A DNA stretch of 64,000 nucleotides from positions 1 through 64,000 of the forward strand of contig JAKCPI010004325.1 in the NCBI GenBank assembly GCA_023213315.1, read 5' to 3'. This document shows, piece by piece, positions 54,626-64,000 of this stretch. Within the stretch, counting starts at the first letter, position 1; each line of letters opens with the position of its first letter. The notes under the pieces are model-generated. The model was given only the letters and a program-made list of their open reading frames with translations, ran no database searches and had not been told where the DNA came from. The stretch comes from Euborellia annulipes (Eukaryota; Arthropoda; Insecta; Dermaptera; Anisolabididae). The translations under genes were made by a program, and so were the position numbers.

Positions 54626-54834
54626 TCTATTCTTTCTCTCTGAATCTATTTAAATTAAATTGAGTATGAAGGTGTTAAATGTGTAAGTTTATTTAAATTT
54701 CATTCAAGGCTTTGCTCTCATGCTCTCTTGTGGGTAATGATAATTTAAATATACATACGACCAAATACACATGTACTGTATTATAACTAATTTGACTACA
54801 TCTGTTTTATATGTTAATAATATAAAATATACTC

Positions 54835-54975
54835 TTGGAGGGCTGAAGATGGCTTTGTTAATCATAGCCGAAACGTTCCAAATAAAGAGTGTTAACTAAA
54901 ACAGATGCTTTTTATTATTGGCTGCATCCTCTTTTTGTATCATTAATCCAATTATATAACAGCCACAATTCGTTA
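54835..54975. repeat. Half element of family C
   Basis: GGGCTGAAGATGGCTTTGTT then CATAGCCGAAACGTTCC and TTGGCTGCATCCTCTTTTTG, the same order as the right arm at 33.0-33.14 kb. No inverse partner is near. Confidence 0.65.
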
Positions 54976-55223
54976 TAAAAATATTTAAATTTAATATCAC
55001 AAGCCGTTTTGGTCACAATTAGGACCATCTTCAGGGCCAAGTCAACAAATTGATCCTCATTTTGAGCATTAAACATGAAGAACAGATATATTTATTCTAA
55101 TGCCCAAATTAGTTGGTGAATGCACCATGGTCAAAGAAGGAATTCACTATAAAATCTCCTCCTACATGAGAGGAACACGAAACGTCAGCAATAGTTTGTG
55201 ATATTAAATTAAAATAAATCTTC

Positions 55224-55910
55224 GATGTCATAGGAGTCATAGGCGTAGCCACGGGGGGGGGGGGATTTGGGGGTTCAAACCCCCCCCCCATTGGACCCAA
55301 GCCATGACTAGATATTTAAGCTCTATAATACAAACAATACTTTCTCTCTCTATATATTTCATTTATAGGGTAAGAGAAAGTAAAAAAATATAATAATTTT
55401 CTCTAGTTTAAAAAAAAAATAAAAAAAATAATTTTTTTAAAGGAAAGTCAAAAAATTCGAGAAAATTCAGAATTTTCCCATTGAAAAGAATTGATTTTTG
55501 TCTTGCTTAAAAATTAAAGCCTGCTAAAATTGATTAAATCCCTCAAATGAAAAATAATAAAAATTATTATATAAATAAATTTTTTATTTTTTTTTTCAAT
55601 AGAAATCTGAGATAGAACTCGTAACAAGAGAAACAAAACAGGCAGAAACTCTGCTATAATATGGATATATCTAAAATTCTTAAAGATGTGAGGGTTGCAT
55701 TTTTTATTGCCTGAAACGAGTTGAATGAAAAATTGTGGCACTTAATTAAGAAAGGGCGGGCCCGAGCCAGCTCGAGGGGGGGGTCCAGGAGGGCGGATTG
55801 GCTAGTTATATATTTCATTAGACGCCGTATACTGCCCTATTAGTAGAGGGGGAGGGGGAGAAATCATCCTGAACCCCCCCCATCGAAAATTTCTGGCTAC
55901 GCCTATGAGT
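55224..55910. repeat. hAT-like termini and a family A hairpin
   Basis: CATAGGCGTAGCCACGGGG at 55,230 and CTGGCTACGCCTATG at 55,892-55,905 face each other, but the flanks do not give a clean 8-bp duplication. A family A end hairpin is at 55,335-55,381. Poly-G/poly-C tracts occur near 55,255, 55,282, 55,775 and 55,850. Confidence 0.45.
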
Positions 55911-55978
55911 AGGAGTATTATCAACCAGGGCATAAACAGGAGGGAAATAGGGGTCCAACCTCCCCCTTCGGGGGCTCG

Positions 55979-56185
55979 TAGCAGACGTTTCGGCCGTTGG
56001 ACTAGGCCATTTTAAGCAGGAGGCGAGAATGAATGGAAAATAAAATTTCAGCAACACATTCACAATCATTCGTTGTCCTTATGCGAATGTGTGTCGCTGG
56101 AATTGTATTTTTCATTTATTCTCGCCTCCGACTCTGAAGATGGCCTACCTAGACTAATGGCCGAAACGTCAGCCAACGGCATAAT
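55979..56185. repeat. Inverted-repeat element with CCGAAACGT motif (family C)
   Basis: AGACGTTTCGGCCGTTGG and GGCCGAAACGTCAGCCAACG bracket CAGGAGGCGAGAATGAAT / ATTCTCGCCTCCG. The right arm reads CTGAAGATGGCCTACC...ATGGCCGAAACGTC. Confidence 0.8.
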
Positions 56186-56447
56186 AAAAGAAATATTTTT
56201 GGCTTCAATCTTTTTAAGCTTTTTTTGATTCAGCCTTAATTATTTCAGTATGCGGTTAGCTTAAGACCATTTTACAAATTTTTACCTTTCAGTTAGCAGT
56301 GAATCAAAAAAGATCCGGTAAAATGCATTTGAATTTTCCAAATTCTGATTTTTTCTTCACTCTTTAAAGTTGTAAAGTGTAAGGGGGTGAATGGTTGAAT
56401 AGAGATTGTAAAACGAAGAAAAAAATATGGGGATTGACTTCCCCGAG

Positions 56448-57182
56448 ACTTTCTCGTATATTCTTTTGGAATTACGTCGGGTGTGTGTGTGTAAACACGA
56501 TTGCTTAAAACCAAAGTAGCTAGATCGATAAAATTTGGTATATGCTTCTACATAAAATTGTAGATTTTATCAACTTTTGGAGTAAATAGTCACTTGGAAG
56601 TAGTACTTACTTAAAAAGTTTTTTCAAAATTTTGAAATTTTCAATTTTTTTGTTAGATTATGATGAAATACTCTATTTTAAAAGTTTTTATTTCTGACAT
56701 TTTTACGAAAACTGAATAGTTTTTGAAATAATCACAGAAGAAATAGAAAATATTCGTTAATTTTGATAAAAATCAAAACAAAATAACAGGTGTCATTAAA
56801 AAAAAAGGGTAAATATAAACAAATGAATTTGTGAAACAAATGAATTTGTTTATATTTACCCTTTTTTTAATGACACCTGTTTGATTTTGTTTTGATTTTT
56901 TATCAAAATTAACGAATATTTTCTATTTCTTCTGTGATTATTTCAAAAACTATTCAGTTTTCGTAAAAATGTCAAAGAATAAAACTTTTTAAAATAGAGT
57001 ATTTTATCATAATCTAACAAAAAAAAATTGAAAATTTCAAAATTTTTTGAAAAACTTTTAAGTAAAGTACTACTTCCTAGTGACGTATTTACTCCAAAAG
57101 TTGATAGAAATCTACAATTTTAGTGTAAGGAGCATATACCAAATTTTATCGATCTAGCTGCTTTGGTTTTTAAGCAATCGTG

Positions 57183-57218
<36 letters not shown>

Positions 57219-57330
57219 TAATGCCAAAAATGGTTTTTTTGGACTCAGGGAGGTCTAAAACGTGGAGAAACATCAAAATCTCGAAGTCGAATTTTTTTAC
57301 GATTACATAACTTTCTCTATACGAGAAAGT
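56448..57330. mobile_element. Large palindromic element, family A related
   Basis: Ends ACTTTCTCGTATA and TATACGAGAAAGT. Two arms of about 340-380 bp are nearly exact inverses, meeting at GGGTAAATATAAACAAATG...CATTTGTTTATATTTACCC (about 56,808-56,862). The right arm includes 'GTCTAAAACGTGGAG' and 'ATCAAAATCTCGAAGTCG', which also occur in family A. A CA microsatellite (57,186-57,213) marks one arm and a shorter GT run the other. Confidence 0.85.
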
Positions 57331-57374
57331 AATAAACAAAAATTTTGCAGCCAGTAAATTTTCTTTATTTATTG

Positions 57375-57435
57375 AGCCAAGAACGTTTCGGTTCCGGGGA
57401 GATGATCCTAATTCTGGAACCAAAACGTAATATCC
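57375..57435. repeat. Family C motif fragment
   Basis: GAACGTTTCGGTTCCGGGG and CTGGAACCAAAACGTAAT form a short imperfect hairpin. Confidence 0.4.
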
Positions 57436-57761
57436 GTGAGCTGAATAAAATAAGAAAAATTGGGTGCAATATTCTGGTTTTTTTTCTTCCTTTACATTTT
57501 TTAAAAAAATTTAAAATACTATGAACGGGTAAATAAAAATTTTGAATGCGAATCTTTTTTACATTGTTAACCCAAATTTGCACCTCAAGAAAATTTTTGT
57601 TGCGTCTCCTCAAGTCGAAGGAACTTTTGATAAGCATTGGAGAAAAAGTTGTTAGTAATGAACATATCGAATTTTTGACTAGACTGAATAACGCACAACC
57701 AGCAATCAAGATGTTTTTATTTCAAACTAAAAAATAAATGTGATATTTATTTTTATTTTCT

Positions 57762-57947
57762 CTTACCTCTATATATGTTAATATATAGAAAGAGAAAGTA
57801 TTGGATTCATGTCAAAAATTTGATGTCAAGATTTTGATGAATATACACGTTTTGAGGTCCCCTGAATCCAAAAAAGTGGTTTTAACTTTCGATTACCGAA
57901 GGTAAGAGAAAGTTGTGTGCTGTGCGACCAGTCACATCAGATTTTTA
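57762..57947 (-). repeat. Internally deleted family A element
   Basis: The two end hairpins and the 'GAGGTCCCCTGAATCC' block are present, but the roughly 450 bp between them in the full element are gone, leaving GTGGTTTT joined to AACTTTCGATTACCGAAGG. Confidence 0.7.
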
Positions 57948-58910
57948 AATTTGCACTCCGGATCTCTAATCTATCCTGGGTCTCGATGTGTATTTAACTG
58001 ATCGGCCCGGCGCATGGTCTACATGAAAATTTTACATTTTCAAATATAAAAAAAGAGAAAGATCTATATTTTTGGATGGTATATCAAATAAATTGATAAT
58101 ATTTTAAATTAAATAACGACAATTTATGGAAATTAAGTTAGTTTCATTTTTTCATTCTTTTCTTAAAAGAAAAAATATAAAAGAAGAAATTGGATCACAG
58201 TAATTAGCTTGAACTCTTTAGAGGCAAATAGGATTATTTTATTTATTCATTTTCAGAAAAAAGATCCGAGATGAGTAGTAAAAGAGTAGACTATCCGGGA
58301 TCGCATTTCAAGAAGTGATTTCCCAAGCGACGAGGTTTCTCAATTCGTCTGATCGCGAATCAAAAAGTATTTAATGAAGTCCCTCTCTCAGAGATAGACG
58401 ACCGAATATTCCCTAATCCTATATAACTCAAAGATCAATAATAACAAAAAAGACCTGAAGGGATTCACTTATTAAAACATAAAAATAACAAGCATTACTG
58501 ATGTTTATCTTGCTTTGATTAGTGTTTGCTCGACAGTCAAACGCTCGAGCGACCAAGCATGAAAGGATTTTATCTAAAACAGATAACAACAGAGAGTGAA
58601 GGGCTTTTATTTAACTAAGTGATAAATGATTGTTAATTGTAAATATAAATAGGAGAATATGCAAAATTAAAAATAAATATTCAGTTTATTATAAATATTT
58701 ATAAAGTACTCTTTATGCTCCGATTGGGATTTATGTCTTACAAACGCATGTGTGAATACTGGCCGGGTAGGGAGGCATGCACGAAAAAGTTTAGCGGCTT
58801 GAATAACTCCTCTGTCTTGAGAGGTATAGTTATGTTGAATATACGATTAGAAAGAATGATTTTTCAGCTAGAGATTTCACCATTTATTTTTTTCCTATCA
58901 GCGGCGGTAA
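57948..58910. other. Intergenic stretch, no gene recognised
   Basis: AT-rich, with a 71-codon open frame at 58,715-58,930 of no recognised similarity that overlaps the start of a duplicated segment. Confidence 0.35.
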
Positions 58911-58914
58911 ATTA

Positions 58915-59430
58915 TAATTTGAAAGTTTAAAACACTGTAGATTTCGAACGACTAATCAGATCTGACTAAATGTGATGTCAATTTGTGCAGAAAGAAAAAA
59001 CTCTAATTGACTATATAAAAAAATCGCGATTAATAAACTCTAAAATCAATTTTTTTCTCAAAAAACTTCATTTTTTAGGCGAAAAATTTTCGAAATATTG
59101 CCCTTTTTGAGCAATGCATATCTACTTGACCATAAAAGCTACATTAAATCAAAATATATTTTTAGAAAAGGTTCAATACCCCCGGATTTTATTTTTTTCG
59201 ATATGACGTCATTTTACTGCATGAGAGCACTCGGCGGGAAATAGTTTTTTGAAAGTTTAAACCACTTTAGATTCCGAACGGTTAATCAGATCAGAGTAAA
59301 TGTGATGTCAATTTGTGCAGAAAGAAAACTCTAATAGATTAAATTAAAAAAATCCCGAGTAATTAACTCTAAAATCAATTTTTCTCTCGAAAAACATCAT
59401 TTTTTAATCAAAAGTTGCCCTTAATGGATA
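58915..59430. repeat. Diverged tandem duplication, period about 330 bp
   Basis: TTTGAAAGTTTAAA...GATTTCGAACG...AATGTGATGTCAATTTGTGC...AACTCTAAAATCAATTTTT occurs at about 58,918-59,075 and again, in order, at about 59,248-59,415. Confidence 0.75.
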
Positions 59431-59516
59431 AAAGTTTGGCCACAGCTGTCCTATATTGTTACTATGAAAATGTATGAAGATATTTGTTAATGGGAACAAA
59501 GTAAAAAAAAACAAAC

Positions 59517-59561
59517 AATACTTTCTCTCTATATATTTCATATATAGGTAAGAGAAAGTAA
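59517..59561. repeat. Solo family A end hairpin
   Basis: TACTTTCTCTCTATATATTT...AGGTAAGAGAAAGTA. Confidence 0.65.
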
Positions 59562-59821
59562 AAATAGTTTGAAGTCAGGCAAAAGACGATGTCACTTTAA
59601 AAGGTCGCCGGCTGTGTGACACAGCCAACACCAAATTTTTTTTGTCACTTAGAACAGAAAGCGAATCTCTCCTAGTAGAGACGAATACTCTACCTTTGAA
59701 CTAAGACTATGTTTAATATACACATAATTAATAAATTTTTTTATCTGCAAATTAATTTTATTTTTATGCATGAAATAAACAATAATCTTTTATTTTAAAA
59801 TTAAATAAAATATTTTTCTTC

Positions 59822-62800
59822 TTAATTGTCAGCAATATTGGGTTCATTTGATAATTGAGGACCTTCTTTGATATTTGAGACATTATTATTATAAACGTTT
59901 ACACCAAAATTTATAACATCATGCAATTCTCGGTAACAAGTTTTTTCTAAAAACATGGCGATTTGTTTTTCATAAAGACCTAATGCCCGATCGGCCAAAC
60001 CCTTTAAAATTAATAAAATTAATTAATATAGGCCTATTATAAATAATCAAATATTAATTTACTTACATTTTTAAATAGTAAATATTTATTATAAATTTTG
60101 AAAGTCTCTTGAAAGATTTTTTGTTGCAGAATGATCATTTTGGTAGAAATTTCACTCAGAGATGATGTTGGAATATTCATTTTACTTTTTCTTGGAGTAT
60201 ATTTTACCTGAAAATTTTTAATACTTTCGTTATGAAGATAGGAGAAATAAATTTAGAAAAATTCTAGTGACTGTCGCACAGCCCACAACTTTCTCTTACC
60301 TTCGGTATCGAAAGTTGTGTTTTGAGCTTGTCACACCAGACTTTTTCACTTTCTCTTACTTATGTATATATGTAATATATTATTTATATATAGTGAGAAA
60401 GTATTGGATTCATGTCAAAAATTCGATGTCGAGATTTTGATGGATATATACGTTTTAAGGTCCCCGGAATCCGAAAAAGTGGTTTTCGCAACATGGTCTG
60501 TCAGTGTGTGTGTGTGTGTGTGTATCTGTGAACAAAATATAATATATCGGAAAAAACTAAATACCTGGTATACCTAGATACAAATAAATCTGGTGTGGCA
60601 AGCACAGTACACAACTTTCTCTTACCAAAGGTAATCATGGGTCAGTTAGAGGGGGGGGGGGGCAAGGGGTATAGGGGGCCAATGCCTTGTCTATTAAAAA
60701 CATCCAGACAGCTCTGAATATTGTAGCAATACTGCAAAACTTGCATATATTGCCAATATTGCAGTAATATTGTTTTTTTTTTTTAAATGAGCTTATATAA
60801 GTAGAATAGTTAATAATAATAATAAATCAATAATAATCTATGTATATATTGTATTAAATAAATACCCCTTGTCGTCCTAACGAGTGGTTGCCCCCCCCCC
60901 CCTAACAAGATGTCTTGCTACGCCCATGCTTCCCATCTTTCAGTATAAACAATTCTTCTAATTGTAATAATTTCTTTCGCTTACCCTTTTCAAAAAATTG
61001 TTCATAGTACCCACTTGGCCCTAAAATATGACCAAAAAACGTACAATGGCGATGTTATCAAATCTTAAATTAAATTGATACTCTAATCCAGGGCCGTTTC
61101 GTGTGGGGGGACAAAACATGCACTTGCATCAGGGGACCGACACGGAGGAGAAAAAAAGGATATTTAAAAAATCACAATATAATATTTTTCTTTTTAAGTA
61201 GAAATTTTATTTTAATGTTGTTTTTAGCGTAGTGATAAAATCGAAAAAACCAAATAATACTGCATACTAAAACAATAATACTTTCATTTGCTTTACAGAT
61301 TAATTTTTAATAAACCGGCCAGTCATTTAATTATCAGTTACTCAATTTATAAGTACATTTAATTTACATTTTGATTTATTTTCCTATATTTTAACGAATA
61401 AATTGAGTACATTTTGTGCCTTCAAATAAAACAATGATCGAGGGTAGGTTAGGTAAGGAGTAGGGGTGGGACTGGCGCCAAAAGGGTTAGGAACGGCCCT
61501 GATCTAATCGTAAAATTAATAATAATAATAAAATATAAAAAAGAACATAATTACTCGTATTTTAGTTGTATTGGATTGTAATGCTTCTTTTGCATTTATG
61601 ATATTTTTCTTTTTAGTTGAAAATTTTATTTTAATGTTTTTTTTAGAAAGTGGAGTCTGAAAAGAAAAATTAGAAATTAAAAATTTAAATTTTTTATTTT
61701 ATTCAGAGGTCAGCTATGAGAAATTTCGAGACATCTAAAAATACAAAATATTTTGATAGAATATTATTTTCCAGATATTCAGAAAAATCTTTTTTATTTT
61801 AGAAAGTGGAGTCTGGAAAGTGAGAAATCAAATTTTTTTTCTAAATATGCACTCGTGGGTTAGATTGCTGACCTCTCCAACTCGATATAATTAATATATT
61901 ATTGAAAAACAATCGAATTATAATTAATATAATAAACGCCATCCTGGTGATTTATTGAAATTGAGATTATGTGAACATATAATTTAATAAAATGAATGCG
62001 ATTTTAAATTTATCGAGAGCGAGAAAATAAAATAGGAAAGTGTTTTTCGATTCTTGTAAAATCTCTGATTTGGCGCTTGAGATAATTCACCAGGAAGGAG
62101 TCGTCGATATATCAAAAATAACAAAATTACTTACTAGTTTCTTGATCTGATTGGTTTGTGAATCAGGTGTTTTCTTTTTAGCATCAAGATTTACCTCTCT
62201 GACATTTGCCCTTAAAGGTGGATATTTTTTTTTCAATGTATCCTAAAATTTTGGGGAATAGAAAAAAAATATTTGAAATTTGAAATTTTTTTCTTTTGTT
62301 AAATTGAGTTGAATGAAACGAGAAACAATAAATAAAATAACATTTTTTTTAAATTTAATTAAGGTCTTTTTCGGCATCGAAGACCCCGTCCCTATTTATT
62401 CAAATTGATTTGTAGCAAATTCAAATTTAAATAAATTTTGTCGCCTGAGACAGAATGCGAACCCGTGACCCTTGGTACAAAAGGCCAGCACGTTAACCTC
62501 TATAGCAAAGCCCCGAGGGCTTAAAATAAAAACAAAAATTACAAAATATCTTGATAGATCGCATTTTCATTATGCTCAATCAAAATTTTTTTTTGACAAC
62601 ATCAAGGGAGGTAAAAAAAAGTAAAAACCATAAACATAGAGACTCGCTGTTTTGATTAGCGATCTCTCTGTTAACTCTACCCACATAACACTGAACGTAA
62701 CAGAAAGCACTTGAAACCCTGCAGCTAAAAGGCCGCATCAACATAGGCGTAACTAGGTACCCACCTGATAGCTTTAGCCTTAAGTATATGGTATAGTATA

Positions 62801-63205
62801 TGGTAAATAGGGAAATAATTTTAATGACCGAAAAGGTAAAACGTAAAATCTGGTACTGTCATATTTAAAATTATTTCACTACTTACCATATACTATACCA
62901 TATACTTAAGGCTAAAGCTATCAGGTGGGGACTTAATTGTGGCGCTCACGGTACATGTACGCTTACCGTCCCAAGCGAGAAAAATTTATTTCATTTGATT
63001 TGACTACAAATCATTTGAAATAAATAAGGATGGGGTCTAAATGGCCTTAGATGCCGAAAGAAAAAAAATATATATCATAAAATATTTAATTACTTACAGG
63101 TTTGTTGATCCGATTGATTTTGGAAACAGTTGTTTTCTTTTTATCATTGAGATTTTTATTATTGACATTTTTCTTTAAAGATGAAAAGTTTGTATTCACA
63201 TTCTT
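59822..63205 (-). CDS. C-terminal exons of an unrecognised basic protein (gene continues past the window or upstream exons not found)
   Basis: Six exons, all phase 0 at both ends: 63,205-63,098; 62,242-62,135; 61,657-61,555; 61,020-60,985; 60,207-60,067; 60,001-59,822 (stop TAA at 59,824-59,822). The first two are both 36 codons and share a pattern (NVxxxNLxxKKKTxxSxxNxIxK), so they look like a duplicated exon. The first four exons are Lys/Asn/Thr-rich and probably disordered. The last two predict a helical region: KMIILQQKIFQETFKIYNKY, GLADRALGLYEKQIAMFLEK, TCYRELHDVINFGVNVYN. The exon at 61,657 has 103 nt where 102 would keep frame (a T5 run near 61,624). AATAAA follows the stop. No family recognised; a chromatin, kinetochore or cytoskeletal adaptor is possible but unsupported. 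Confidence 0.6.
60262..60640 (-). repeat. Family A elements, two partial copies
   Basis: GTGACTGTCGCACAGCCCAC...TTGTCACACCAGACTTTTT forms one end hairpin; it is followed by ACTTTCTCTTACTTATG...GAGAAAGTATTGG, the CATCAAAATC/GATTTTGATGG block, a GT microsatellite (60,502-60,522) and a second TCTGGTGTGGCAAGCACAG start. Confidence 0.65.
60645..60930. repeat. hAT-like poly-G/poly-C element
   Basis: A GGGTCAGTTAGAGGGGG start and CTTGCTACGCCCATGC end with poly-G and poly-C tracts; no clean target duplication seen. In the intron before the penultimate exon of the unrecognised gene. Confidence 0.45.
61089..61501. mobile_element. hAT-type element with near-perfect 8-bp target duplication
   Basis: Termini CAGGGCCGTTTCGTG and GGTTAGGAACGGCCCTG; flanks CTCTAATC (61,081-61,088) and ATCTAATC (61,502-61,509). 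Inserted between two exons of the unrecognised gene. Confidence 0.78.
62367..62521 (-). repeat. tRNA-derived SINE, best-preserved copy
   Basis: The tRNA-like head reads GGGGCTTTGCTATAGAGGTT (A-box region) with B-box GGGTCACGGGTTCGCATTC. The body has 'CAGGCGACAAAATTTATT' and 'AATAAATAGGGACGGGGTCT', ending in GATGCCGAAAAAGACC. Truncated or rearranged relatives lie near 11.7, 13.3, 19.1, 21.1, 27.2, 28.8 and 63.0 kb. Confidence 0.78.
62757..62935. repeat. Palindromic MITE
   Basis: CCCACCTGATAGCTTTAGCC at the left is matched by GGCTAAAGCTATCAGGTGGG at the right, arms of about 50 nt including the TATGGTATAGTATATGG block. In an intron of the unrecognised gene. Confidence 0.85.
62965..63060 (+). 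repeat. SINE body fragment
   Basis: CCCAAGCGAGAAAAATTTAT to GGATGGGGTCTAAATGGCC and GATGCCGAAAG, lacking the tRNA-like head; it begins right after the palindromic MITE. Confidence 0.65.
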
Positions 63206-64000
63206 CTTAAATTTTGTGAAAGAGAAAAATAAATTTAGAATTAGAATCTTATAAAATATGTATGTATAAATAAAGAATTAGGCTAGGCCACAGGTCGGCA
63301 ATCCGCGGCTCGCGAGCCGCATACGGCACAAATTGTGTGGCTCTTGAGCCTGTCCAAAATATATATTTTAATTTTCTTGAAAGAAGTGGAAATTTCATTT
63401 ATAAAGTAAAAATATTTTTACAAAAAGAATTTTAAATGTGAGAGGTTTGAAATTGATTAGATTTATATTAAAATAAAGTACGTAATGCTCGATGCGGCTC
63501 TTGGTAAGATCTTGTAAAATTATTTACGAAAAAATAGGTTGCCGGCCAGTGGCCTAGGCATAAATGCAGTGAATGAAACTATAAACAAGATTTAATCTAA
63601 TAATGGTATAAAAAAAAAAATTATAAGATATTTATTTTTATTAAGAAATAAAGTGGCTGTTCTGTTGTATTTAAACAATAGTTGAAAGGAGCAGGCAGTC
63701 AAGAAATAAAACTTTTATATTTTGTATAAAATACTACTATCAATTAATTTTTCATGTCAAAGCATTGACATTGACTTGTTATCTATGGGATTTGCTTGAT
63801 AGATTGGATTATCGCCTTTTTAATACGAGGAGTAATCAAAAATTAAGTTACACTTCTACGATATGACATGTTAGTAAGCATTTATAGAACGGTCGACCAA
63901 CTTTTTGATTCCGGATGAACAGAAATTATCTCGAGGGCTCTAACCTTCTCTTCGTTTTGTAATCCTCGTTCACCGAGATCCTTTTTCACCTTACCGAACA
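63206..64000. other. Window edge, no gene recognised
   Basis: AT-rich. A palindromic word cluster (CCGCGGCTCGCGAGCCGC, 63,303-63,320) with GGCTCTTGAGCC and a later GATGCGGCTCTTGG suggests another hairpin repeat spanning about 63,285-63,560 (GCTAGGCCACAGGTCGGCAA answered by TTGCCGGCCAGTGGCCTAGG). Upstream exons of the unrecognised gene may lie beyond 64,000. Confidence 0.5.

Overview
This is an AT-rich nuclear window from an invertebrate animal, probably an arthropod. The reasons are short GT-AG introns, an intron-containing tRNA-Tyr, tRNA-derived SINEs, astacin, OFD1 and mitochondrial metazoan genes, and a dense load of small hairpin and hAT-type non-autonomous transposons with poly-G/poly-C tracts. 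The exact lineage cannot be fixed from sequence alone.

Layout. 0.45-5.3 kb (-): an OFD1-like centriole/cilium gene whose first four exons are intact and whose 3' coding part is broken by many frameshifts. 5.9-8.5 kb (-): a complete six-exon secreted astacin metalloprotease. 8.64 kb (-): tRNA-Tyr(GTA) with a 17-nt intron. 8.7-13.7 kb: a transposon-rich stretch with nested hAT-type elements. 13.7-17.9 kb (+): ALDH7A1 (antiquitin), six exons. 18.2-28.2 kb (-): MCCC2 (methylcrotonoyl-CoA carboxylase beta), eleven exons, whose introns hold a Ty3/gypsy fragment, a 1.5-kb foldback element and an oppositely oriented, diverged COX7C-like gene. 29.5-31.8 kb (+): canonical COX7C. 32.0-49.0 kb (-): one very large gene of 14 inferred exons (about 3,590 residues) coding for a secreted/type I membrane protein. 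It has about 22 copies of a roughly 45-residue module ('FNG ... NPxGNVxFEGE ... LKxFL') in one 9.2-kb exon, then an Ig-like domain, a cysteine-rich region, one transmembrane helix and a short tail. 49-59.8 kb: mostly repeats. 59.8-63.2 kb (-): the 3' end of an unrecognised basic protein gene built from small in-phase exons.

Functionally, four neighbouring genes (ALDH7A1, MCCC2, two COX7C paralogs) encode mitochondrial proteins: lysine catabolism, leucine catabolism and cytochrome c oxidase. The giant modular protein is the best candidate for something undescribed. I recognise no family for its repeat module, and its C-terminal half only loosely recalls Ig plus cysteine-rich sperm/egg-binding proteins of the ZPBP type. 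Two one-base frame breaks interrupt its big exon. One lies in an A7 run. The other coincides with a tandem duplication whose period (352) is not a multiple of three.

Exon boundaries were deduced by hand from splice consensus, phase and similarity to remembered family sequence. No search or alignment was run.
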